A stretch of 64,000 nucleotides of DNA from Saprospiraceae bacterium (lineage in GTDB: Bacteria > Bacteroidota > Bacteroidia > Chitinophagales > Saprospiraceae), in contig JAHDGJ010000013.1 of the NCBI GenBank assembly GCA_020627705.1, positions 1-64,000 of the forward strand, in the 5' to 3' direction. The notes beneath the pieces are model-generated. The model saw only the letters and a program-made list of their open reading frames with translations. It was not told where the DNA came from and made no database searches. The position numbers and the translations under genes were made by a program. Positions 34,382-43,122 of this stretch are shown piece by piece (position 1 is the stretch's first letter; the number at the start of each line of letters is the position of its first letter).

Positions 34382-35611
34382 TTGAAATTTAAATCTTATT
34401 CTACTTGCCTTAAATTTTTATTTAGCCAATTGCCCATGTACCAAAGAGAAGGCAAAACGGCATTTAAGAAAGACTTGAAAAACATCAGACTGTTATGCAA
34501 GGCTATTGGCAACCCTCAAGACAAATTCAAATCCATACACATCGCTGGCACCAATGGAAAAGGATCGGTTTCTCATCTTATTGCTTCAGGCTTGATACAA
34601 AGAGGTTTCAAAGTAGGTCTATATACCTCACCGCATTACAAAGATTTTCGCGAAAGAATTAAAATAGGCAATACGTTTATTAGTCAGCGTGCAGTGCAAT
34701 CTTTTGTCAACGAGCACTACGACTTGATTACCAAAATCAAACCTTCTTTTTTCGAAATCACAGTAGCCATCGCTTTCAATTATTTTGCGAAGCAAGAAGT
34801 AGATGTAGCTATCATAGAAACAGGTTTAGGTGGTAGATTAGACAGCACTAATGTCTTGAAGCCAGAGCTGAGTGTTATCACCAACATTTCTTTTGATCAT
34901 GAGGCAATGCTTGGTAACACCTTGAAAAAAATTGCCAATGAAAAAGCCGGGATAATCAAAAGAAAAACTCCAGTAATAATTGGTGAGTACCAACGAAAAG
35001 TATCTTCGGTCTTCAAGCAAAGGGCAAAAAAAGTAGAAGCCGAAATACATTATTCTAAAATAATTTTCAGCAAGAAAAAATGGAAGAGAATTGCGACCAA
35101 AGCCACAGATGCTCATCAACTTAAAAACTTTCAAACAGCATCATATGTGCTTTATCAAATTTTAAAAAAATATCGAAGCAGTGATTTTGAAAAAGCAGTG
35201 GAGAACCTTCATCAAAATACTTATTTCATCGGCAGATGGCATAAGATTCAAGATGATCCTAAAATCATTGCAGATAGCGCACACAATCCGTCTGGCTTAA
35301 AGCCGATTCTCAAAAAACTAAGAAAGAACACGAAAGGCAAACTTCATATAGTTATGGGCTTTGTCAATGACAAAAGACTTTCTAAAGTCCTTCATCTTTT
35401 TCCTGAAGAAGCCGAGTATTATTTTACCAAGGCCAAAATACCTAGAGCCTTAGATCCAAAAGAACTACAACTTGTGGCCAAACACTTTAATCTGTTTGGA
35501 AGTTCGCACACATCAGTTAGGTCCGCTTTGAACGCAGCGAAAAGAAAAGCTCAAAAAGATGATTTAATATTCATTGGTGGAAGCATCTTTGTAGTGGCAG
35601 AAATTCTATAA
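34382..35611 (+). CDS. folC: Folylpolyglutamate / dihydrofolate synthase (TTG start)
   Basis: Adds glutamate to folates and to dihydropteroate. It is read from TTG at 34382 because the residues before the first ATG (YSTCLKFLFSQLPMYQREG) already match the conserved FolC N-terminus; starting at the ATG would remove them. P-loop IAGTNGKGSVSHLIAS, then SPHYKDFRERI, IIETGLGGRLDSTN, SVITNISFDHEAMLG and ADSAHNPSGL are all diagnostic. 409 residues. The stop codon is directly followed by the rarA ATG (TAAATG). Confidence 0.93.
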   Translation: MKFKSYSTCLKFLFSQLPMYQREGKTAFKKDLKNIRLLCKAIGNPQDKFKSIHIAGTNGKGSVSHLIASGLIQRGFKVGLYTSPHYKDFRERIKIGNTFISQRAVQSFVNEHYDLITKIKPSFFEITVAIAFNYFAKQEVDVAIIETGLGGRLDSTNVLKPELSVITNISFDHEAMLGNTLKKIANEKAGIIKRKTPVIIGEYQRKVSSVFKQRAKKVEAEIHYSKIIFSKKKWKRIATKATDAHQLKNFQTASYVLYQILKKYRSSDFEKAVENLHQNTYFIGRWHKIQDDPKIIADSAHNPSGLKPILKKLRKNTKGKLHIVMGFVNDKRLSKVLHLFPEEAEYYFTKAKIPRALDPKELQLVAKHFNLFGSSHTSVRSALNAAKRKAQKDDLIFIGGSIFVVAEIL

Positions 35612-36886
35612 ATGGAACCCTTAGCAGAACGCATGCGTCCTCGCACCTTAGAGGAATATATCGGTCAAGAACATCTACTGGGAGAAAATGGTGTCTTGAG
35701 GAATATTATCGAATCTGGCAAAGTACCATCCTTTATACTTTGGGGACCGCCCGGTGTAGGTAAAACAAGTATTGCCTCTGTTATTTCTGAGCAATTAGAC
35801 ACAACGTATTTTTCGCTAAGTGCAGTCAACTCCGGTGTAAAAGATGTAAGACAAACGATTGAAGCAGCCAAAAAGCAAAAGTTTTTTAATAGCAATCCTC
35901 CCATTTTATTTATTGACGAGATTCATCGTTTTAGTAAATCTCAACAGGACTCGCTTCTTATGGCTGTCGAAAAAGGCATTGTCACTTTAATTGGTGCAAC
36001 AACCGAAAATCCGTCGTTCGAAGTTATCTCTGCCCTACTTTCTCGATGTCAGGTTTTCGTGCTTAAAGCGCTGGAGAAAGATCATTTGGTTGCCTTAATT
36101 AATAACGCCCTTACAAAAGACACTTTCCTTAAGTCTCAAAAAATCGAACTCAGAGAATTTGATGCCTTATTGAAATTTTCTGGTGGAGATGCTCGGAAAT
36201 TGTATAATTCACTAGAGATAGTTTGTAATCAATTTGGAGAAGACGAGCAAAAAGTGATTACCAACGAATTGGTTGAGAAAAGCATCCAGCAAAATATTCA
36301 ACAATACGACAAAACCGGAGAAAATCATTACGACACTGTTTCTGCCTTTATAAAATCCATACGAGGTAGCGATCCAAATGCAGCAGTATACTATTTAGCA
36401 AGGATGATTGAAGGTGGTGAGGATCCAAAGTTTATATGTCGAAGAATGATCATTTTGGCCTCAGAAGATATTGGACTTGCCAACCCAAATGCCCTTTTAT
36501 TGGCTACCAACTGCTTTAGTGCCATCGAAAAAATTGGTATGCCTGAAGGAAGAATTGTGATGTCCCAAACAGCAATTTATTTGGCAGCGTCACCAAAAAG
36601 CAATTCGGCTTATCAAGCCATTGGCGCTGCTCAAAAGCTTGTGAGAGAAACCGGTCCTTTATCCATTCCATTGCACCTACGAAATGCTCCTACAGAATTA
36701 ATGAAAAATTTAGATTATGGTAAAGACTACAAATATGCCCATGATGGAGAAGACAACTTTGTGTTAGATCAATATCTTCCTACAGAGCTTTCTAATGCAT
36801 CTCTTTACCGGGCAGGCAAAAACCAAACAGAACGAAAGCTGACAGAACGATTGGCCAAATTGTGGAATGGGAAATACACCTTTTGA
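35612..36886 (+). CDS. rarA: Replication-associated recombination protein A (MgsA/RarA)
   Basis: A 424-residue clamp-loader-like AAA+ ATPase that acts at stalled replication forks and interacts with SSB in relatives. PLAERMRPRTLEEYIGQEHLLG begins the protein, followed by Walker A LWGPPGVGKTSIA, Walker B ILFIDEIHRF, sensor GATTENPSFEVISALLSRC, and the C-terminal tetramerisation domain (DPNAAVYYLARMIEGGEDPKFICRRM). It is in a tight operon: zero spacing to folC and a one-base overlap (TGATG) with the acyltransferase gene. It adds to the repair functions nearby but is not in the damage island. Confidence 0.95.
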   Translation: MEPLAERMRPRTLEEYIGQEHLLGENGVLRNIIESGKVPSFILWGPPGVGKTSIASVISEQLDTTYFSLSAVNSGVKDVRQTIEAAKKQKFFNSNPPILFIDEIHRFSKSQQDSLLMAVEKGIVTLIGATTENPSFEVISALLSRCQVFVLKALEKDHLVALINNALTKDTFLKSQKIELREFDALLKFSGGDARKLYNSLEIVCNQFGEDEQKVITNELVEKSIQQNIQQYDKTGENHYDTVSAFIKSIRGSDPNAAVYYLARMIEGGEDPKFICRRMIILASEDIGLANPNALLLATNCFSAIEKIGMPEGRIVMSQTAIYLAASPKSNSAYQAIGAAQKLVRETGPLSIPLHLRNAPTELMKNLDYGKDYKYAHDGEDNFVLDQYLPTELSNASLYRAGKNQTERKLTERLAKLWNGKYTF

Positions 36887-37773
36887 TGAAAGATCAAATA
36901 AGCTTCTTTTTTTTCAAGGTATTGGTTTGGTTCTTTTCGTTAATCCCATTTGCCCTAATGTACAAAATTTCGGACCTTCTAGCTTGGCTATTGCGCGCGG
37001 TCTTTAAATATAGAGTAGAAACAGCAAACGAAAACCTTCGTCGATCCTTTCCTAAAAAAAGCAAAAAAGAACTTAAACATATACTCAAGGCGAGCTACAA
37101 AAACTTATCCGATGTTTTACTAGAGGGAATAAAAGGATTCAGTATGAGCCCGAGCACTGCCAACACTAGATACCGTTGGATTAATCCAGAAATTGCGGAT
37201 CGCTTTTTTTACGAACAAAAAAATGCAGTCCTGTTTGCTAGTCATTATGCCAATTGGGAATGGGGCACACAAACCATTGGACATCAGTTAAAGCATCGAA
37301 CACTTGGAATAGTCAAATTAGTCAAAAACCCATTGCTCAATTCTTATCTGCAAAAAAATAGATGTGCAAAAAATGTATTTGTTACTGACATCTCTGAAAC
37401 TAGATCATCTATAGAAAGATTTAAAGATGCCCCTACGCTATTTGTATTTATAGCAGATCAAGGACCAAGAAATATTAAAAAAGCACAGTGGGTCGACTTC
37501 TTAAATCAAAAGACCCCATGTTTGTATGGTGCAGATCGTATTGCAAGAGAATATGATTGGCCCGCTTTGGTTGTTGAAACCTCTAGGATTAAAAGAGGAT
37601 ATTACGAGCTCAATCTTAAAGTCTTAGAGGAGCATAGCTCTACTACAATAGATGGCGCGATCACCGCCAAATACATGAAATCCCTGGAACATCAAATTAT
37701 TGAAAAACCTGAAGATTGGCTCTGGACACATAGAAGATGGAAACGGGCGAATGAAAAAATCTCTACGCAATAG
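36886..37773 (+). CDS. Lauroyl/myristoyl-type lipid A acyltransferase (LpxL/HtrB family)
   Basis: Transfers a secondary acyl chain to the lipid A precursor, a membrane-associated step. The start at 36886 overlaps the rarA stop by one base and gives 295 residues beginning MKDQISFFFFKVLVWFFSLI, a membrane anchor. The acyltransferase motif is ASHYANWEWG (His-x4-Glu), followed by IADQGP and the typical ending PEDWLWTHRRWK. Which acyl position and chain it uses is not visible. Confidence 0.9.
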   Translation: MKDQISFFFFKVLVWFFSLIPFALMYKISDLLAWLLRAVFKYRVETANENLRRSFPKKSKKELKHILKASYKNLSDVLLEGIKGFSMSPSTANTRYRWINPEIADRFFYEQKNAVLFASHYANWEWGTQTIGHQLKHRTLGIVKLVKNPLLNSYLQKNRCAKNVFVTDISETRSSIERFKDAPTLFVFIADQGPRNIKKAQWVDFLNQKTPCLYGADRIAREYDWPALVVETSRIKRGYYELNLKVLEEHSSTTIDGAITAKYMKSLEHQIIEKPEDWLWTHRRWKRANEKISTQ

Positions 37774-37823
37774 CCCAACCCTTACATAGCCAAACCGAGT
37801 CTATCTAAATTAAAAGGCTGATC

Positions 37824-38261
37824 ATGAAAAATACAATACTAATTTTCATTTTGACCTGCATAGGAGTATTAAGTTGTAAAACAGAAAATCCAATTGAAGG
37901 GAATCTACCAAATCTAAACAATCAATGGTCTCTAATCAACTATGCCAACATTAACGGCGAAGTTCGTTGTGAATTTGAGCCAGGCCAAATCATTTGGGAC
38001 TTTAGAGGTGACATCCTACATATTAAAGGCCGACTTGTTACTCCTTGGGCCTTTGTACCTTGTTATGAAGTTGATTCTGCTTATACCAATGAAGTGGAAT
38101 ATACTATTAAACAAGAAAACAATGAAAAGATCATTACCATAACCGATTTAGGCCTTGTTGCTAAAATTAGTGAAGAGGACAACCTGATTATTGAAATTAT
38201 TTCGAGCACTACGTTTAGACCACAAACGGCTGGGGTTAAGGTATTTTTTGAGAGAATTTAG
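37824..38261 (+). CDS. Lipocalin-like small lipoprotein
   Basis: A 145-residue lipoprotein with a clear signal (ILTCIGVLSCK). The mature chain has alternating beta-strand segments beginning with LNNQWSLINYANINGE, a pattern seen in lipocalin-like Bacteroidota lipoproteins (fold inferred). Two internal cysteines (VRCEFE and VPCYEVD) could form a disulfide. It lies alone between the acyltransferase and the Nudix gene. No function assigned. Confidence 0.7.
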   Translation: MKNTILIFILTCIGVLSCKTENPIEGNLPNLNNQWSLINYANINGEVRCEFEPGQIIWDFRGDILHIKGRLVTPWAFVPCYEVDSAYTNEVEYTIKQENNEKIITITDLGLVAKISEEDNLIIEIISSTTFRPQTAGVKVFFERI

Positions 38262-38288
38262 ATAGCTCTGTTTAGGATATCAAGATAG

Positions 38289-38948
38289 TTAAAAGTAAGG
38301 TTCAAAATCCTCCTGTTCGCTAAGCTTCATCTGGAACAAATCTAAAATTTCTAAAATATTAGAATACACAGGGCGTTCTTCCGAATAGAATTTTTCAAGA
38401 GTCATCCATTCTGCTTTGACAATATCTTCTTCCGTTTGCGGCACCGTTTCTTGCTTATAGGTATTCATCAAATACCAATGCGAAACTTTTAAAATTCGTT
38501 TGTCGCTCGAATTTCGATACGAATGGTTCGAAACACCAATTTTGCCTCCTATGCTCATATGCTGTACTCCGGTCTCCTCTCTAACTTCACGTAAAGCTGC
38601 CATCTTTTTTTTCTCGCTGCTCTCTATTTTACCTTTGGGCAAATCCCAAAAGCCCCTACGAAAAATAAAAAGTATCTCGCCTTCTTCATTTAGAACCAGT
38701 CCTCCCGCGGCTAAGATCACCTTATACAAACTTTTGAGATCATCCTTCATTGTTTTAAACTCAGCCGAGTAGATGACCACTTCATCGTAATCATCCCCTT
38801 TCTCCATCATATCAATATAATTGAGTAAGGTTTTTTTCTTGCCAGAGTACCGCACAATTAATTGCTTTCGGTCCTGATTTTTCACGAAACTAACTTTATC
38901 TGTCGGGCATAAAATCATGGGTGAGTCATTGATGTAGATTTTGTACAT
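38289..38948 (-). CDS. Nudix hydrolase
   Basis: A 219-residue pyrophosphohydrolase. The start at 38948 (MYKIYINDSPMIL) is preferred over one eight codons earlier. The Nudix box is complete: G-x5-E-x7-REVREETGV (GKIESSEKKKMAALREVREE). The N-terminal 65 residues form an extra domain before the catalytic fold. The substrate is unknown. It is divergent from pyrE with 29 bases between starts. Confidence 0.9.
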   Translation of the reverse strand: MYKIYINDSPMILCPTDKVSFVKNQDRKQLIVRYSGKKKTLLNYIDMMEKGDDYDEVVIYSAEFKTMKDDLKSLYKVILAAGGLVLNEEGEILFIFRRGFWDLPKGKIESSEKKKMAALREVREETGVQHMSIGGKIGVSNHSYRNSSDKRILKVSHWYLMNTYKQETVPQTEEDIVKAEWMTLEKFYSEERPVYSNILEILDLFQMKLSEQEDFEPYF

Positions 38949-38977
38949 TTGGCAGCTGAATTTTAAGCACAAAATTA

Positions 38978-39613
38978 ATGAATATAGCTACAGAGCTTGC
39001 TCAAAACCTTTTGAAAATTCAAGCCGTAAAATTGCAAGTTACGGAGCCATTTACATGGGCCTCTGGTATGCGATCCCCAATTTATTGCGACAATCGAATT
39101 ACTCTTGCTTATCCAAATGTGAGGGATTTGATAAAGCATGCCTTTGCTGAGGAAGCAAAAAGGTTTCAAAACATTGACGCCATTGTTGGTGTAGCAACCG
39201 CAGGAATAGCACATGGTGCTTTACTGGCTGATGTTCTTGGGCTACCCTTTGCCTATGTACGAAGCAAAGCCAAAGCGCATGGTCGGCAAAATTTAATTGA
39301 AGGCAAATTAAATGAGGGCCAGCATGTGTTGGTAATCGAAGATTTAATTTCGACAGGAGGCAGTTCGCTCCAGGCGGTCGAGGCCCTGCGCAAACTAGGA
39401 ATTAAAGTGATTGCTGTCGGTGCTATATTCGATTATGGCTTTAAAACTTCACAGCAAAACTTTGAAAAAGCTAAGTGCACATACTTTAGTCTTTCTAATT
39501 ATCAAATTTTAACACAAGAGGCCGAAAAGATTGAATATATTACAGGCCATGAAAGATCCATTTTGAGTGACTGGAACAACGAACCTCAAACATGGTACGC
39601 GAAAAACCACTAA
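38978..39613 (+). CDS. pyrE: Orotate phosphoribosyltransferase
   Basis: Makes OMP from orotate and PRPP in pyrimidine synthesis. A 211-residue protein with PFTWASGMRSPIYCDNR, YVRSKAKAHG (catalytic Lys loop) and the PRPP-binding VLVIEDLISTGGSS. Length is typical. Three bases separate it from the M42 peptidase gene. Confidence 0.95.
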   Translation: MNIATELAQNLLKIQAVKLQVTEPFTWASGMRSPIYCDNRITLAYPNVRDLIKHAFAEEAKRFQNIDAIVGVATAGIAHGALLADVLGLPFAYVRSKAKAHGRQNLIEGKLNEGQHVLVIEDLISTGGSSLQAVEALRKLGIKVIAVGAIFDYGFKTSQQNFEKAKCTYFSLSNYQILTQEAEKIEYITGHERSILSDWNNEPQTWYAKNH

Positions 39614-39616
39614 CGA

Positions 39617-40696
39617 ATGTCAATAATCACCAAAACTTCCGAAAAATTCTTAAAGAGCTATTTAAACAATGCTTCTCCTACTGGTTTTGAAGCAGCTGGA
39701 CAAAAAATATGGTTGAAATATATCAAACCATACATAGATGAATGGCAACTAGACAATTACGGTACGGTGTACGGAGTTATTAATCCCGGCAAACCGTACA
39801 AAGTTGTTATTGAAGCACATGCCGACGAAATTTCTTGGTTTGTAAATCATATTTCTGAAGATGGCTTTATCAACGTTATCCGCAATGGTGGATCTGATCA
39901 CACCATCGCCCCTTCAAAAAGAGTAGACATACACACAAAAAAAGGAATAGTCAAAGGCATATTTGGCTGGCCCGCAATACATACCCGAAAAGGTAAAAAT
40001 ATGAACATGGCACCGACTACCGATAACATCTTCATTGATGTAGGCGCCAAGGATAAGGAAGAGGTACTTAACATGGGCATTCACGTGGGTTGTGTTATTA
40101 CTTATGAGGACGAAATGACGATCTTAAATGATCGCTATTATGTTGGAAAAGCCTTAGACAATAAGATTGGCGGCTTTTGTATTGCAGAAGTTGCTCGATT
40201 ATTGAAGAAGAACAAAAAGAAGCTTCCGTATACTCTCTATGTAGTAAATGCGGTTCAAGAAGAAATTGGACTCAGAGGGGCAGAAATGATCGCACAAACG
40301 ATTAAACCAGATGTTGCAATAGTAACAGATGTAACGCACGATACGCGCACGCCTTTGATTGACAAAAAGAAGCAAGGAGATTGTCAGGCCGGATTAGGGC
40401 CTTCCCTAACCTTTGCTCCAGCTGTTCAGACCAATCTTTTAGAGCTAGTCGTAGACACGGCGAAGAAAAAGAAAATCCCATTTCAATATGCGGCCTCGTC
40501 CAGAAGCACGGGTACTGACACCGATGCTTTTGCTTACAGCAATGGTGGTGTGCCTAGTGTATTGATATCTATGCCTTTACGCTATATGCATACGACTGTA
40601 GAGATGGCACATAAAGACGATGTGGAGAATGTCATTAAGTTGATATATGAATCATTGCTCAGAATTAAGAGGAACCACAACTTTAAATACTTTTAA
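39617..40696 (+). CDS. M42 family metallo-aminopeptidase
   Basis: A 359-residue dizinc aminopeptidase of the glutamyl-aminopeptidase/tetrahedral aminopeptidase family. The metal ligands and catalytic residues can be followed: His in IEAHADEISW, bridging Asp in ALDNKIGGF, the Glu pair in VQEEIGLRGA, Asp in VTDVTHDT and a late His in MHTTVEMAH. It probably trims peptides in the cytoplasm. It follows pyrE closely, which may reflect only co-transcription. Confidence 0.92.
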   Translation: MSIITKTSEKFLKSYLNNASPTGFEAAGQKIWLKYIKPYIDEWQLDNYGTVYGVINPGKPYKVVIEAHADEISWFVNHISEDGFINVIRNGGSDHTIAPSKRVDIHTKKGIVKGIFGWPAIHTRKGKNMNMAPTTDNIFIDVGAKDKEEVLNMGIHVGCVITYEDEMTILNDRYYVGKALDNKIGGFCIAEVARLLKKNKKKLPYTLYVVNAVQEEIGLRGAEMIAQTIKPDVAIVTDVTHDTRTPLIDKKKQGDCQAGLGPSLTFAPAVQTNLLELVVDTAKKKKIPFQYAASSRSTGTDTDAFAYSNGGVPSVLISMPLRYMHTTVEMAHKDDVENVIKLIYESLLRIKRNHNFKYF

Positions 40697-40742
40697 AGGT
40701 TTAACTGTTAGGTCAAAGACAATGTCTGGATCATTCTTCATT

Positions 40743-40750
40743 TAATTTTG
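40743..40750 (+). promoter_or_regulatory. Candidate -7 box of arsM
   Basis: TAATTTTG fits TAnnTTTG and ends 15 bases before the ATG at 40766. Because the box overlaps a possible TTG start at 40748, the later ATG must be the true start if this promoter is used. No ArsR-type palindrome was noticed nearby. Confidence 0.45.
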
Positions 40751-40765
40751 GCATTCAATCTTTTT

Positions 40766-41812
40766 ATGGAAACCAAGCATCAAGAAGTTCAAGAATATTA
40801 CGGCAAGGAATTAAGCTCTAGCCAAGATTTAAAAACTACCGTGTGTTGTACGCCAGTTGCCCCTCCAAAGTACATCTTAGACATTCTCAAACGTGTGCAT
40901 GATGAAGTCTTAGATAAATACTATGGTTGTGGACTAACCTTGCCCAATCAATTGGAAGGCCAAAGAATCTTAGACCTAGGATCTGGCAGCGGAAGAGACT
41001 GCTTCATTGCCTCGAAACTTGTGGGAGAAAGCGGTTTTGTCACTGGCATTGACATGACAGATGAACAGCTAAAAGTGGCGAATAAGCACATTGACTATCA
41101 CACCCATGAATTTGGCTTTTCTCAACCAAATGTTGATTTCAAAAAAGGAAATATTGATCACCTTGATAAGATTGATTTACCCAAAAACAGTTATGACATT
41201 ATCATCTCTAATTGCGTCATTAACCTTGCCGTAAACAAACAAAAGGTGCTAAACGATGCCTTTGAGCTTTTAAAAGAAGGGGGTGAAATGTACTTCAGTG
41301 ATATTTATTGCGATCGTAGGCTTTCAAAAGAATTGCAGAATGATCCCGTACTGTGGGGCGAGTGTTTAAGTGGAGCCTTGTATTGGAATGACTTTTTATC
41401 TATGGCAAAAAAAGCAGGATTTACCGATCCTAGAGTGGTTGAAAATCACCCGGTGCTAGTAGAGAACGAAGAGCTACAAGAAAAACTTGGTGACGCCAAA
41501 TTCTTTTCAGTAACCTATCGACTATTTAAAATAAATGGATTAGAATTCGATTGTGAAGACTACGGGCAAGCCGTACGATACAAAGGAACCATTGATCAAA
41601 ATCCAAACAGCTTTGTCTTAGATAATGGCCACACCTTCCCAAAAGGCAAAATGATTACGGTATGTGGTAATTCGTACAAAATGTTGAAAGACACCAGATT
41701 CGAAGCTCATTTTGAGTTTTTCGGAAATTGGGATACGCATTATGGCATATTTGAAGGATGCGGCGGCAACATGCCCTTTGATGAAGACGGCGAAGGAGCT
41801 GCTTGTTGTTGA
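40766..41812 (+). CDS. arsM: Arsenite S-adenosylmethionine methyltransferase
   Basis: Methylates trivalent arsenic, giving volatile or less toxic forms. 348 residues from the ATG at 40766. The SAM-binding motif is ILDLGSGSGRD (68-78). Cys55 (YYGCGLT), Cys150 (ISNCVINL) and Cys200 (WGECLSGAL) match the three arsenic-binding cysteines of characterised ArsM, with the same 50-residue gap between the last two. An N-terminal VCC pair and a C-terminal GCGGNMP...AACC tail add further thiols. It is transcribed alone, 9 kb from the ArsC/aquaporin pair. Confidence 0.93.
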   Translation: METKHQEVQEYYGKELSSSQDLKTTVCCTPVAPPKYILDILKRVHDEVLDKYYGCGLTLPNQLEGQRILDLGSGSGRDCFIASKLVGESGFVTGIDMTDEQLKVANKHIDYHTHEFGFSQPNVDFKKGNIDHLDKIDLPKNSYDIIISNCVINLAVNKQKVLNDAFELLKEGGEMYFSDIYCDRRLSKELQNDPVLWGECLSGALYWNDFLSMAKKAGFTDPRVVENHPVLVENEELQEKLGDAKFFSVTYRLFKINGLEFDCEDYGQAVRYKGTIDQNPNSFVLDNGHTFPKGKMITVCGNSYKMLKDTRFEAHFEFFGNWDTHYGIFEGCGGNMPFDEDGEGAACC

Positions 41813-41822
41813 TTTTATTCGT

Positions 41823-41957
41823 GATTGGTTGATTGGTTGATTGGTTGATTGGTTGATTGGTTGATTGGTTGATTGGTTGATTGGTTATAAAACTATTTTA
41901 TCCATCCCAATAACCGATAATCAATAACCAATAATCAATAACCAATAACGATTAACG
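41823..41957. repeat. Octamer array (GATTGGTT)8 facing a 14-mer inverted array
   Basis: Eight exact tandem GATTGGTT units (41823-41886), a 22-base AT-rich spacer, then three 14-base units AATAACC(G/A)ATAATC (41909-41950) and a decaying remnant. The second block is nearly the reverse complement of the first with an AT for TG shift, so the region can fold into a long imperfect hairpin. It occupies almost the whole gap between convergent arsM and chrA and could end both transcripts. Confidence 0.85.
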
Positions 41958-41962
41958 ATCTT

Positions 41963-43075
41963 CTACAATAAGCTTAAAACATAGCCTAAAACTCCCCCTC
42001 CCAAAATCAAGTAGAGTGCATTAATCTTTTTATAAAAGAAATACACAAACGAACTCAAAGCAAAAATGACGATCGTACGCCAATCCACTAATATGCTTTC
42101 GGTCATATTAATCGTCACCACCACCATCACAGCAACCGCTGCAACATTTACCGCTTCTAAAAATGTACGCAAGATTTTGGACTCTTGCATTTTCTTCACA
42201 AAATTATTGAGGATCCAAACGTAGAAAAACGATGGTAGAAATATACCCAAGGTTGCCAAAGTAGCACCTCCAAATCCTCCGACTTTATACCCAACAAACG
42301 TAGCAGTAGACAATACTGGACCGGGAGTAATTTGTCCGATCGCAATCGCTTCAACAAGCTCCGGATGCGTCAACCATCCTGTTCCTTCAATCAGCTCGCC
42401 ATCTAAGTAAGCGAACAAAACGTATCCGCTTCCAAATAGAACCAATCCAACTTTGAGGAATATCAAAAACAGTTTAAGGTGGGTATAAGAAACCTTGGCT
42501 AAAAAGAAAAGTGGAAATAAAGCAACTGAAGCAAATCCATCTCTTTTAAGCGCCATGCGCAACAACATCATGAGTATACCGGCAGATAGGATTAATATAA
42601 CCTCATTAATGCCAAATAAGGCAAGACCGATGATCAGCAATCCTAAGATTACATGCTGATAATTCTTAACCGCTTTTTTCCCAAGCTTATAGATGGCGCC
42701 CAAAATAAAAGCAATCACTGCAGCTTTAATGCCTTCAACAATGGGTACGACCCATTCGATCGAACTGAATTTTTCGAAGAAAACAGCAATCAAAAGGGTT
42801 ATGCAAACCGCTGGAAAAATAAAACTCATTCCGGCAATAAACAATCCCTTTACCCCAGCTCGGTGATACCCACAGTGCATGGTCATCTCTGTAGAATTTG
42901 GCCCAGGGATCAAATTGGTTGCGCCCATGTAATCTAAAAACTCCTGGGTAGACAACCACTTTTTCCTTTCAACAAGATCGTCTTGCATCATAGCGACATG
43001 GGCAGCGGGACCGCCAAATGCAATAAATCCTAGTTTAAAAAAATAAGAAAAAACCTCTTTTGCTCTCGTAGCCAT
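41963..43075 (-). CDS. chrA: Chromate transporter, two-domain ChrA
   Basis: A 370-residue inner-membrane protein of the CHR family with both homologous halves: FGGPAAHVAMMQDDLV and GATNLIPGPNSTEM in the N-terminal half, FGSGYVLFAYL and AIGQITPGPVLSTATFVGY in the C-terminal half. Two-domain members export chromate; sulfate or other oxyanions are alternative substrates. It is the last gene of a minus-strand run after the Na/Pi cotransporter (47 bases apart), so it may share the Pho-box-like promoter upstream of that run. Confidence 0.92.
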   Translation of the reverse strand: MATRAKEVFSYFFKLGFIAFGGPAAHVAMMQDDLVERKKWLSTQEFLDYMGATNLIPGPNSTEMTMHCGYHRAGVKGLFIAGMSFIFPAVCITLLIAVFFEKFSSIEWVVPIVEGIKAAVIAFILGAIYKLGKKAVKNYQHVILGLLIIGLALFGINEVILILSAGILMMLLRMALKRDGFASVALFPLFFLAKVSYTHLKLFLIFLKVGLVLFGSGYVLFAYLDGELIEGTGWLTHPELVEAIAIGQITPGPVLSTATFVGYKVGGFGGATLATLGIFLPSFFYVWILNNFVKKMQESKILRTFLEAVNVAAVAVMVVVTINMTESILVDWRTIVIFALSSFVYFFYKKINALYLILGGGVLGYVLSLL

Positions 43076-43122
43076 TTCAAATGAGTAACTGAAAATGCTA
43101 ATTAAAAACTGAGCTCAATGTA

